A stretch of 64,000 nt of DNA from Phaseolus vulgaris (taxonomy: Eukaryota > Streptophyta > Magnoliopsida > Fabales > Fabaceae): NCBI RefSeq assembly GCF_000499845.2, contig NC_023754.2, positions 13,596,993-13,660,992 on the forward strand, read 5' to 3'. A program made the position numbers and the translations under genes. Within the stretch, counting starts at the first letter, position 1. Each line of letters begins with the position of its first letter. This document shows, in pieces, positions 24,179 to 34,655 of this stretch. A model generated the notes under the pieces. The model was not told the origin of the DNA, did no database searches, and was given only the letters and a program-made list of their open reading frames with translations.

Positions 24179-25111
24179 TCAGTTACGTGAACTACCGATG
24201 CAGGGCAAAGGGTTCAAAATCCAGTCTGTAAAGGAATAGTTAAAATTGTGTGCCTTATGTTTCATCCATAACCATGTCTTAAGCTGAGTGTTTTGGAATA
24301 CTTCTTCTGCATCTACGACTCCTTGGTTAAACACAACTGAGTTTCTATGCTCCCATATACACCGAACAACAGCTGCCCACACTCCTTTCCAAACCAGATT
24401 TTGTTTATTGGTGTGCTGGATCAAATGAAAGCTCTCAAAATTGATCATAAGGTTATTATGTTGGACAGACAAAAATGCCTACCCATCTAAAGCACAAAGC
24501 CCAGACGCGCAGCGCATGTTCACACTCCAAGAAGAGATGCTGACACGATTCCTCTTTAGTCTGACAGAGGCTGCACACTGTTGAGTTCATCATCACCCCA
24601 TCCTACTCAGACACTCCCTTGTTGGTATTCTCCCCATGAGTACTCTCCATGCTGTAACCATTACGTTAGGGAACGCCTTAATCTTCCACTGATACCCGAA
24701 GCCCAATATTTGTGGGCCCCTTCCGGACTCTTCTAGGCATTCGTAAGCGGATCTTACCGTAAAACTCCCAGAGTCATCACATTTCCACACCTGCATATCA
24801 TTTTCATCCTTTATTACAGTGACCCTTGATATATGCATTCACAGGTCAGTTTCTAAGGGAACCTCCCACGCAAACCTCTCACGTCTCCACCTTAACTTCC
24901 ACTGCCACACTGATTCCTCCCACACACCAACCTCACCCACCTTTTGGCCTTTGTTCAACGACAAATAGTACAATCTAGGATACATAGTTTTGAGATTAGC
25001 ATTTCCAACCCACACATCCTCCCAAAATCTCACTTTATCTCCACACCCTACATTCCATCCAACTTCTTTTTGAAACCACCCTTCTCCTTCTCCCTCCCTG
25101 CAGACCTTCAT
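24179..25111 (-). pseudogene. LINE-2 ORF2 C-terminal region with zf-RVT domain
   Basis: Three successive minus-strand frames. 24839-25111 has CGDKVRFWEDVWVG. 24593-24838 has DDSGSFTVRSAYECLEE, then NVMVTAWRVLMGRIPTRE. 24179-24472 has VVRCIWEHRNSVVFNQGVV. Together they are the C-terminal third of a plant LINE ORF2, including the zinc-binding zf-RVT region. Frame changes at about 24590 and 24480 break it. Confidence 0.8.
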
Positions 25112-25318
25112 TAAATCTCTCCACCACCACGATTGAAGTTTCAGTGGTGTGTGATCTGCATCCTGATCTTTGCCATACTTTGACTCGAGACACTATTTCC
25201 ATTTCCCTTTCTCATCAGATATACAACGCCACTTCCACTTAGCCAAGAGCGCCACATTAAACTTTCAAATATCTCGGATGCCGAGACCTCCTTCCTCTCT
25301 CGGTTTGTATATGTTTTT

Positions 25319-26890
25319 CTAACTAACCCATGAAATCGGTTTGTTGTCCTTTCCCCATCCCCACAGAAACCTCCTTTGGATACTAATAATGCTTTTACAT
25401 ACGGACTCTGGTGCTTTGTACAAGGACATATAGTAGAGTGGTACTGCGGTGATGACAGACTTGATTAGGCATATTCTACCTGCCATAGATAAGAATCTAC
25501 CTTTCCAGACGCTCAATCTTGATTTCAATTTATTCAGAACAGGCTCCCAAAACTTTTTCTTCCTTGGATTACCCCCTACCTCGAGGCCCAGGTAATTAAA
25601 CGAGTTAAAAGTCCTGGTGTAACAATCAATATCTCTGCTAAGGACGTTAAAACCTGCTAACTTTGACTTATGAAAGTTAATTTTTAGACCTGAAGCTAAC
25701 TCAAAGCCTCTTAGGATCGCCTTCAAAGTCACCACATTGGTGAAGGAGTTCTCACACAGGAACAGAGTGTCATCTGCAAACTGGAGGAGGCTTAGTTCAA
25801 TCTTCTTTCTTCCTACCTTAAGACCAGTTAACAGATTGGCCTTCACAGCCTCCCTTACTAGTCCAGCTAGGCCTTCCGCTACCACAAGAAAGAGGAATGG
25901 TGCTAGAGGATCACCCTGCCTCAAACCTCTCGATGGTTTAAACTCTTCCGTTGGACTTCCATTGACCAGCACTGATACTGTTGCACTTTCCAGGCATCCT
26001 CGAACCCACTTAATCCACCTACAGTGGAATCCCATCCTATGTAGCATATCATAAAGGAATTCCCATCTGACTGAGTCATAGGCTTTTTCAAAGTCCACTT
26101 TTAAGCACAAGCCATTTCTCCCTCCTTTCCTTAAGTCCTCTACCACCTCATTAGCCAAGAGAACACTATCAAGGATTCCTCTACCCCTCAGGAAGGCTGA
26201 TTGACTCTCGTCAATTACAGAAGGGAGGACTTTCTTGATCCTTTCCGCCATCACATTGGCTATGATCTTATACATGGCACCCACTAAAGAGATTGGTCTA
26301 TATTGCTCAAGCTTGGAGGGGTCCCTTACTTTGGGTATCATAGCAATAAAGGAGGCGTTGCAACCCTTCGGTATACACCCAGTTTCGTAAAAAAGTGACA
26401 CTACTGTCACAACTTCATCCTTTATGACTTCCCAGGTTTTCTTAAGGAAGTTAAAGTTGAATACATCAGGGCCTGGACTCTTAGTACTAGGTTCCTCGCA
26501 CCATTGGCCTCCAACCTCAACACCCTTTACTTCATTTCTAATTCCTCTCCATCTCAGAGTCGAGTGATAGAACTTGGTACAGGAGTCACCATTCTTGAAC
26601 CAGCTTGCTCTAGCTTTTTGGCATATCAGAGAGTCTAGCTTTTTATCAAGTTCCTTCATGCAGATTACCAGCTCACACCTTTTCACCCTATCACCTTCCG
26701 TAAGGGTTGTATTGCAATCTTGACAATCAAGATCCTCAATTTCTTGTAAAATCCTCCTCTTTCTTGTGTTAATGTTGCCAAACACATCCATATTCCATAC
26801 TTTTAGATCACCCTTCAGACACTTCAACTTCTCTTTAAACCTTACAAAAGCATTCCCCCGAATAGAGTAGGAGTTCCAGTTATTCTTCAC
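25319..26890 (-). pseudogene. LINE-2 reverse transcriptase, long open frame with an internal deletion
   Basis: Open for 523 codons. RT motifs in order: RPISLVGAMYKIIANV, SAFLRGRGILDSVLLANEV, LKVDFEKAYDSVRWEF (catalytic Asp present), GLRQGDPLAPFLFLVVAEGL, LQFADDTLFL (both Asp present) and YLGLEVGGNPRKKK. Compared with LINE-3, roughly 60 codons are missing between the GGQWCEEP segment and the KSPGPD motif (near 26485), and KSPGPDG is KSPGPDV. The catalytic residues survive, but the flanking frames are broken. Confidence 0.88.
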
Positions 26891-27640
26891 CAGCTCACTG
26901 AAGCCCCTCTCTGTAAGCTAGGCATCGATGGTACGGAATGGCTTCGGGCCCAATCTTTATCCAATGACTTGACCACTATAGCACAGTGATCAGAAACTTC
27001 CCTGGGTTGCACATAATGTTTGCACATGGGCCATTTGTCCATCCACTCCATAGAGATAAGCACCCTGTCAAGTCTGCTCTTTGCCGACCCATTAGATTTA
27101 AACCATGCAAATTTTTTATCGACAATAGGAAGATCAATCAGTAGGTTAGAATCAATGAACGTATTAAAGCCTCTAATCTCACTTGAGTGATCATCTCTGT
27201 CCTGAATTCCTCTCCTTTCACTATGACTTCTTGTGGCATTAAAATCCCCACACAAGCACCACACCGTAACCTGTGATGTAGCTTTGATATTAGACAATTC
27301 CGTCCAGAGCATCTTCTTATCATTCAAATTGCAATTGGCATAAACGTTTACCACTGCACATGTGATATTGGATTTGAGGTAGATACCAATAACTACTATG
27401 AAACCCTTCCCCATCAAGTGACTCACATAACTAAAATCTTCTTTACTCCACATCGTCAACAAGCTTCCACTACCATTATCACCTTCATTATGTAACCATC
27501 CAATTTTATTGTCCCCCCATAAGGAATAACACTTAGCATCCGATAGCTCCTTAGTTTTCGTTTCTTGTATACATACGACTTTCGCTCCCTCACACGCTAT
27601 TATTTGCCTCATGTACCTCGCTTTGGTACTCCCCCCATAC
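26887..27640 (-). pseudogene. LINE-2 endonuclease (AP-endonuclease-like) domain
   Basis: The minus-strand frame at 26887-27612 carries CIQETKTKELSDAKC (the catalytic Glu in QETK), VVNVYANC, LCGDFNATRSHSERRG and the terminal VSDHCAIVVKSL (SDH motif). This is the target-nicking endonuclease that heads ORF2 in L1-type LINEs. The codons just before the first Met, as in LINE-3 (51250-51361), lie in another frame. The frame stops close to the RT start and is not joined to it. Confidence 0.85.
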
Positions 27641-27743
27641 CCCTAATATTCAGGTTGACAATTATCATGGAATACCTTTCTCATTACCCTCCTTATAACA
27701 ATTTCGGACCTCCATGTCTCTTGCTTCCATACTTCCATATTCT

Positions 27744-28913
27744 TTAAGAACCTCCTCTTCTTCCTCTCGACAGGCCAACCCATAGATTAGGTGATTCCTC
27801 CATGGCACACGGGGATTGCATGCGAAAATTGCAATTTTGAATATCCTTATCGGAGATAGAAGCTAAGGATATTTCGATTCTATGGCTGGACGATGAAACC
27901 GTCTGGATACGTCTACCCATTAGCCTTAACGACTGTCTCGGTTGGGAGAAAGGGTCTCCCAAATCTGCGAGCCCTTTCTTGTTCCTTCTTCGTGGTGGAG
28001 AACAAGTCTTACTTCTCACCTTTGCCCCGTCATCTCTTACAGGACTAGGTAAGGGTAGCGTACCTGGAAACTTGACTCCTACCTCTCCACCATCTTCACC
28101 ATCTCCATCGCACTGCACCCCGTCGATCTCCCTCGACCATGATAACCATCCACTCATTGGCTCACAGTCCCCTACAATTCTACCTTCTAAGATTGCCAAA
28201 TGTACAGCTTTACTATCACCCCCTTTCGTGCCTCCAATGGAGCTTCCACTCATCACGTATGTGTTACGAGAAAGGTCTATCCGCCGGGAAACCTCTTCCA
28301 CTGCCCTGAGCTCAGGCCCACTAACTTCCACTACTTGTTGGGTTGAGCTACGTCCCTCTGCTACACGGGCCTCCACTTTCTCAAGGCCCAACACCCCAAC
28401 ATTTTCGAATAGTTTATTTTGACACTCAACATCCATAACCACTTTTGCCAACTCAGCTTGTTCAGAATTACCTAGCAAAGCTGCTCCACCCCCAAAATCA
28501 GAATCATGGGGCAGGTCAACTCCTTCCTTTCCCTTATACCCCTTTTTTTCCGCTTTCGTTATAGCTTTTCCTTCTTTCCACTATCCTCTTGTACTTTTCG
28601 ACAGAGAGCCCATAAATATCAATTTTGTCTTATGTGGGCACTGTTCATCTTCTTCCTCCTCCCCTTTCGAACTGCTACCCTCCGCGTCCCATAGTCTGTT
28701 CTCCTCCTCGCCATTGACCACGGAGAAATTTGTTTCTTCTATGTAGGTTTCTGAAGACAAAACGCTGTCAGAAGAATTGAAGGAAGGATAATTATCCTTT
28801 CTCCTATCTCCATACAGCTCCAGAGGTTCCTCCTCTATAAGAATGTTGCACAATTGGTTATTGACCCGCACACATTTCGCCATCTTAGCACTCTCAAGTT
28901 TTAGAATACGCAC
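27744..28913 (-). pseudogene. LINE-2 ORF1 C-terminal part
   Basis: Two minus-strand frames, 28581-28913 and 27744-28478, lie between the RRM-bearing ORF1 start and the endonuclease. They are rich in acidic and Ser residues, with no catalytic motif. Plant LINE ORF1 proteins usually have a long poorly conserved tail here. The assignment is positional. Confidence 0.5.
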
Positions 28914-29126
28914 TTGTAAACGAGCATAATCTAAGATTTCCCATTACACCGTTGATTCAGCAACGGCCTTTAACGTGGCTGATGGGGCCATAATTCCTAT
29001 TACTTTAGTGAAGCAATCCCTACTCCAGAATGAGAGTGGCAGCCCGTAACACCTCACCCACACTGTCTTGTGGCTCGGGCCAATGGTATTCGACCAAGGT
29101 TTAAAACTAACGAAAACTCTATCAGC

Positions 29127-29918
29127 TCATTCCTTGTAATGCTTTATAATGTCCTCCATATTCTCCCCTGCTCTTGGAGTAAGCAATACTAAGTTATCCC
29201 CTAAGAGCCTCACTTGAACCATATTCATACTCCCTTGCACTACTTCCTCCCCTAGCTGGTCAACATCCACATCATCTCTGAGCTTCCCCACAACACTTCT
29301 TTCCATCCATAGCATGATTAGTTGTTGCACTTTAATAGTCAGACCCTTCCACTGCTCTTGGGAATCACCTGTTACAACTTCAGCGTAGGACCTGTTTCCA
29401 CTCTTCTCCACCCACTTCTCCTCCCTTCTCTGTTTTCGGCTGAGTTCAGTATCCTGTTGATCTTGCTTCCATGTTTCATCCTTCCTTTCCCTGTTTGATT
29501 CTCGTGGAACCCTCTGCTCCATCCTGCTTGGTTCAGATTGTTGTTTAGGGTATTTTGGTACATTCACAAACATCTTCCGATCCCCTACATATAACTGGTC
29601 CAGATCTCTCTCCAGACGACCCACATTTCTCACACCAAAGAACCTCACAAACCCAAACCTCCTCCCCCATTTATTTAGTCTTCGTGAGATAAAGACTTCT
29701 TTCACTCTTGCCCACTTTTGGAACACCTTAAACATATCTAGCTCCCCATAATCGCTTGGGAAATTCGAGAAGAAAAAAGTTGTACAGTCTTTTGCAGCTC
29801 CCTGGTCTCCATGTCGAACTGAGCGTCCTCTGTTCCCACCATTCCTCCAACCCTCCTCTCTGTTTCCTCCGTTTCTCCAACTATCCCTTCCTTTACCTCC
29901 GTTTCTCCAACCCTCCAT
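29127..29918 (-). pseudogene. LINE-2 ORF1 N-terminal part with an RNA-recognition motif
   Basis: 263 codons from the ATG at 29918. Residues 1-40 are repeated WRNGG-type, Gly/Arg-rich sequence. Residues about 46-125 form an RRM: TTFFFSNFPSDYGELDMF (RNP2-like), then RFGFVRFFGVRN (RNP1-like). The rest is charged, with a YAEVVTG motif typical of plant LINE ORF1. The RRM is expected to bind the LINE RNA. The frame ends at 29127 before the expected ORF1 end, so it is probably frameshifted from 28913. Confidence 0.8.
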
Positions 29919-29938
29919 ATCAAAGGACCTAATTTATT

Positions 29939-30348
29939 AACCTTATAGCTTCTAATCTTGCAACTGGAGCAAAGGTTTCACCATAATCTATGTCTTCTTC
30001 TTCATTATAACCTTTAGCCACAAGCCTTGCCTTGTTCCTTGTAATTACTCCAGATTCATCCAGCTTGTTTATGAAAACCCATTTGCATCCAATGATGTTC
30101 TCCACTGAAAGATCCCTTAGAATTCTCCATTCCCTTGGCAGCTCTTCCTGTTGCACAATTTCAACCGGTTGTTTCACAAAATCAATCGGTTGTTTTTCTG
30201 GACAGGATTCACGCTTCTCCAAGGGGATGTTCTTCTCATCTTCTTCTGCATAAACCTTTGTAGAACTTTGATCACTATGAAGGATTTCATCAAACACCAC
30301 ATGGACAGACTCCTCCACAATTATAAGCCATGAACAACACCAGATCAA
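29939..30348 (-). pseudogene. Copia reverse transcriptase fragment, upstream half
   Basis: Minus-strand frame with [40 protein letters not shown] and [14 protein letters not shown], the start of a copia RT. It stops at the LINE-2 insertion point and the same codons resume at 23325. Just upstream the protein carries [17 protein letters not shown], encoded by a pair of the family's palindromes 21 bp (seven codons) apart. The sequence before that returns to noncoding block 2, so integrase is missing. Confidence 0.85.
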
Positions 30349-30369
30349 GCTTTTTATTCTTGAAGTTTC

Positions 30370-31393
30370 TTTACATAGGTCATGAATTTTGACTTGTCAA
30401 GAATATGAGTAAAGTTTATATGCTTTTGAACCATAAGCATCACTTTGATCATTTTTCATCATAGCACCTGTACCTGAAAGGTCCTGTAACATAGAATTGA
30501 TGCATATACAAAGCAAGTATAGCACCAAGATAACAAGACACACACAAACTAGTTTTTTGCATATACAAAATTAGTAGAAAAAAACCAGAAAAATTGAAGT
30601 AATCAAGTGATTTCAAGTGCAAAGAAGCAACAAAAAAAATGCATCAGTTTTAAAGCTATCTTATACAATCAAATCAAGCATAAACAACTCCCCCTATTTG
30701 CTCTCACAAATAAGCAATGAGAAGGGTTGTACAAAGCAGAAATCAGAATGATAATATAGTAGACCAGCAGTACAAACAATGTTGACATTTCAAGAATAGA
30801 AAATGATATAGAGCTTTCAAAAACACAAGTGGATATAATCTTTTATTATCAAAATCGGAGGCACACTCAGTGTATATTTGTCCAAAAGCAAGATTTGAAA
30901 AAGATGAATGGTTTAATCAAGCATAAGCAAACTTGGCAGCATTATACAAAGATGCCAGAGGAAAAACAATCGGTTGTTTCGCAGAAACAATCGGTTGTTT
31001 TACTGTGACAGCAAAAAGAACATTTTTCATAACCAAAAATTACCTTTTAAATTGGTGAACATGCAGTATGCAATTTGTTCATACCTTTGCACAAAGAACC
31101 CCAATAGATTCACTTAAAAAGAAGACTTTGATATGTTCATATGGTCACAAGGCACACTTACATAAATTGAGAAATGAAAACACACATACTGTCTTTATTC
31201 TTGAAGTTTCTCTTTTAAGCACCCATTATGCATGTGCCAAGATGTCTCTTAACTTCCAAAGAACCTTGCAAGACATATACAATTGAAAGTGTAGGTACAA
31301 AGATTGACTTTACTCTTGTCGCTTTTCCCTTTGACAGTCATTCTTCAAGCCCAAAAGTGATTCTTGGTTGCCAAGGATACCTACAAGAGAGGA
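30370..31393 (-). repeat. Sirevirus noncoding block, copy 2 (between RT and gag)
   Basis: A second copy of the block at 22060-23060, including a polypurine-like ACTCCCCCTATTTGC at about 30690 and a palindrome pair at 30964-31002. It stands where protease and integrase would lie in an intact copia element. 31150-31393 is more gag-side-like and noncoding. Confidence 0.65.
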
Positions 31394-32296
31394 TTAAGAA
31401 GCAAGATTTTGTCCCCTTATGAATTTGGGTCCAATTATGTTAGTAGAAGTCTTAGGAACCTCAGAAACCTTAGGAACCCATTTCAAAATACATTTAGGAA
31501 TAGAAAACTTCCTAATATTGCAGAATCTAACTGAGTGGTCTCTCTTCATGCAATAAAAACATGTAACAACCGGTTGTTTCGATTTTTTAATCAGTTGTTT
31601 TTCTGGCAGTTTTGAAAAAGACTTTGAAAACTCAGTTTTCTTGCTCTGTGGATTAAAACCTAAACCTACTTTTCCAAAAACACAATTTTGAGATGCCAAG
31701 ACAGTCTCAAAGTTGGATTTACCCTTTGAAAGCCTATCCACAGTTTTCACAAGGTAATGAACCTTCTTTTCAAGAGATTCACAATTTTCACAAACAAGTG
31801 AGTCACACTTGCAAGAAGAGTTCTTGCAACGCATTTCTAGATTTTCAAAATCAATTTTTGAATTCTCCAACTCTTCTTCTAGTGTCTTGACTCTGTTTTC
31901 AAGCCAGTTATTCAACCCTTTTAACTGGTTGTTCAAGATTGCCAAAAGGTTAGCTTCCTCATGTGTTTCTTTAAAAACTTGAAGAAGTTGACTATAATTT
32001 TCAGCCTTTAAAGAAGGACAATAACTTACATTACTTGCATCATCTTCTTCTTTGGCCATCAAACACAGATTGGCTTCTTTTTTATTTTGCTTTATTTTCC
32101 TTCTTGCTTGACTTGATCCAGATTCTTCTTTTGTCATAAGACAAACCTCCTTTCTGGATTCTAAAGAGAAAGATTCAACAAAAGATTCTTCTTTGTCCAT
32201 CAAGGCACTCCTTAGATTCTTGTGATACTCTTCAAGGGTATTCCACATTTCTTTGGCAGAACTACATTCTGACACCTTGAGCAATTCATTAGAATC
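31394..32296 (-). pseudogene. Sirevirus-like gag, N-terminus deleted
   Basis: About 300 codons. The region begins at LLKVSECSSAKEMWNTLEEY (UBN2-type gag), continues with a long charged, coiled-coil-like stretch (LENRVKTLEEELENSKIDFE), a zinc knuckle CFYCMKRDHSVRFC of C-x2-C-x4-H-x4-C form, and WVPK. A gag with coiled coil, zinc knuckle and WVPK is characteristic of the Sirevirus/SIRE group (recalled). No stop interrupts it, but its upstream end runs directly into LTR sequence at 32297. EKQLIKKSKQPVV is encoded by a palindrome pair. Confidence 0.85.
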
Positions 32297-33282
32297 AAGG
32301 AAACAAATACCCAAAAAAAATTTAAGATGATATCAGAAAAACAATTGGTTGTTTTGTCCAAACAATCGGTTGTTTTTATCAGCAGTTAATAAAAACAAAT
32401 TAAAACATATATATGTGAGATCAAGGAAAGAGAGAATCACACAAACAAATTTATATTGGTTCACTCTTACATCAAGAGCTACATCCAGTCCCCAGAAGCA
32501 ACTGGGTAATCCACTATGCAATCAAAACCAGATTACAAACACCACACAGCAAAGTAGTGACCTTGAACCCCTCAAGAAACACACTACCTTTGGCAAACCA
32601 CACCAAGAGTCTTGATCTTGAACACCTAAAGAACACACAGCACTCCTTGGCAACACAAATACAGAAATATAGTAATCGAGGAAGAATGGAATAGAATACA
32701 CCTAGGTATTACAAAGCTTAAAGTTCAGAATTACAACCCAATCCTATTCCACACACTTAAGAATGATCCAAAGCTCTTTAAAATCTTGGAAAAACTGTTT
32801 TGATAAACTTTTTCTCTTACAACTAGATTAGGAGCAAAAAACCACCTTTATATAGACCAACCAAGTGGTCAAAAACATTTAATAAAGGAGTCAAGTTAGT
32901 TAGGATTATTTAAAACATATTAAAACCACTTAACATAATTTTGTTAAGGTTTTCATGAAAACAATCGATTGTTTTGTCGAAACAATCGGTTGAATTGACT
33001 TGAAACAAAGTCAAGCTTTTCAAAACCTTTTCAAAAACCGTTAAGGTAAAACAACCTGTTGTTTTAAAAAACAACATGTTGTTTTAAAAAACAACCTGTT
33101 GAAATTTTAATAGCATTTTAGAAAACTCATCTTTTCAAAAGGTTAAAGATTCAAATGAACTTGGATCATCTTAAGGAGTGAATTAACAAGTTCCAAACAA
33201 CTAGACAACACACACACACCCAGCAACAAGGTCTTCAAGCTTTCCTCTTGGATTTGGAGACATCAAAGCATCTTGTTCAACA
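32297..33282 (-). repeat. 5' LTR of the Sirevirus-like element, U5 side truncated
   Basis: Aligns with 21050-22002 of the other LTR, so the first 109 bases of that LTR, corresponding to the 3' part of the 5' LTR on the element strand, are missing together with the primer-binding site and gag start. One palindrome unit near 33047-33095 is present three times instead of two. Confidence 0.88.
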
Positions 33283-33932
33283 CTTTGTTTTCTTTTGTCT
33301 TATCTGTGAGGCAAAAACAATAAGTTATTTTATTAAAACAACTGGTTGTTTTGTGTGAAATCCTTAATAGAAAAATAAATCAATTAGTTCATTTTCCAAT
33401 CAATCAGCTGTTTTTCTAAAAGAATTTTGTTATGAAATCTAAATTGATTTTAAATGTTTCTAACTACTTTTGATTAATGATCTAACAGTTTTAACCACTT
33501 TTTTTTTAGTTTATATAAAGATTGTTTAGTGATCATTTGAAAAGAACAAGAAAGATAGTTTATTAAAAATGATTTTAAGAGAGGATCAAGAGTTTTTGGA
33601 TCATAGCTTGTGTGTGAATTAGGAACTGGGTCTTTTATTCTTTGTTATCTTGCTTTGAAAATCCCATGTGTATTCAATTTTTTTCCTTGAATCTTGTAAT
33701 TGTGTGTAAGTCAGTTTCAGAAAGGGTTTCTGAAAACTGTGGTGTTGCCCAGAAGCATTGTGTGTTCTTGAGGGGTTCAAGATCAACATTCTTGGTTTGT
33801 AACCTAGTTTTGATTGCATAGTAAATTCTTAGTGGTTAGCTGAGGACTGAATGTAACTCTTGGTTAAGAGTGAACTAATATAAATCTCTGTGTGTGATCG
33901 AAATCATTCATGATAAAAGATCTTAATTGTAA
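33283..33932 (+). repeat. Old plus-strand copia LTR, right part
   Basis: Resumes the LTR interrupted at 20940. Its sequence around 33740-33890 (TTCTTGAGGGGTTCAAGATC, ACTCTTGGTTAAGAGTGAAC) is the reverse complement of text in the minus-strand LTRs, as expected for an LTR in the opposite orientation. The expected CTAACA end is missing; it runs into the long direct repeat at 33933. Confidence 0.75.
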
Positions 33933-34655
33933 TTATAAGAACTTTGGATTTTTGGTGTAGATTTATTTGAGTGGATTTGTACAAAGAGTTTGGAGTGAGG
34001 AATATGTATGAGATGGAGAAAAAGTATAGAAATTTTTGGGTATTGTGTGTAAATGACTTTTTTATTCTAATTTAATAAATAATAAATTTATATTAATAAT
34101 AATTTTTAATAAATAATTTATTTTTATTTTTCCAACTAATATTTTTAAAATAAAAGTTTATATTTTAAAATATACACTAAAGAAAATTTTGAACTTAGAA
34201 AATAACTGTTATCTTTCATTAATTCAATAAAATCAATTACATATATCAATAAATTTTCTACTCAAATTACCGAAAACACATCACTTTTCATTCCCTTTAT
34301 ATCCAAATCAATCCTCCACAATCCAATCCCTCAATCAAACAAAACATTCATGTAAATATATAGTTGAACTTGGTATATGATATATTTTATATATATGAAA
34401 TTGATATAGTATACATTATGTTATAGGGAATCGAACTTATGTGCATAATTTAATTTGGATGTAACGATTTTTAGAATTTATTAAAAAATTATGTTCTAGT
34501 ATAATGAAAACGTTTTTGTTTGATATTGCAAAAACTAAATAATAGCTTGATTTGTCATTTAAGCTCGTATAAGGTGATGTTTACATTATGTTATGTTGAT
34601 TAGTAGTGTATTGCAATGTTTACTTATATTTAATTATTATTCAATGCATGTTTTT
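33933..34655 (+). repeat. Long dispersed direct repeat, copy B
   Basis: Second copy of 2759-3451, same orientation, about 31 kb away. It starts exactly where recognisable old-LTR sequence ends, so it may have replaced or truncated the LTR end. Confidence 0.75.

Larger units (their letters stand above)
23326..29938 (-). mobile_element. LINE-2: nearly full-length L1-type LINE, 6.6 kb
   Basis: A minus-strand LINE flanked by a perfect 13-bp target duplication, AACCTTATAGCTT, at 23313-23325 and 29939-29951, with the poly-T (element poly-A) immediately inside the left copy. It retains ORF1 with an RNA-recognition motif, endonuclease, reverse transcriptase and zf-RVT regions, so insertion was close to full length. 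Only about 20 bases precede the ORF1 ATG at 29918. Frameshifts, stops and a deletion in RT inactivate it. It sits inside the RT gene of the Sirevirus-like element. Confidence 0.92.
20941..33282 (-). mobile_element. Sirevirus-like Ty1/copia element, defective, 12.3 kb including a nested LINE
   Basis: Bounded by TG at 20941 and CA at 33282, with CTTTG duplicated at 20936-20940 and 33283-33287. Order on the minus strand, right to left: truncated 5' LTR (32297-33282), gag (31394-32296), a noncoding block (30370-31393), the N-terminal part of RT (29939-30348, resuming at 23072-23325), a second noncoding block (22060-23060), polypurine tract and 3' LTR (20941-22002). Protease, integrase, the rest of RT, RNase H, the primer-binding site and the start of gag are missing. 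Assignment to the Sirevirus lineage rests on the long LTRs, the long gag with coiled-coil-like text, zinc knuckle and WVPK, and several polypurine-tract-like copies. Confidence 0.85.
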
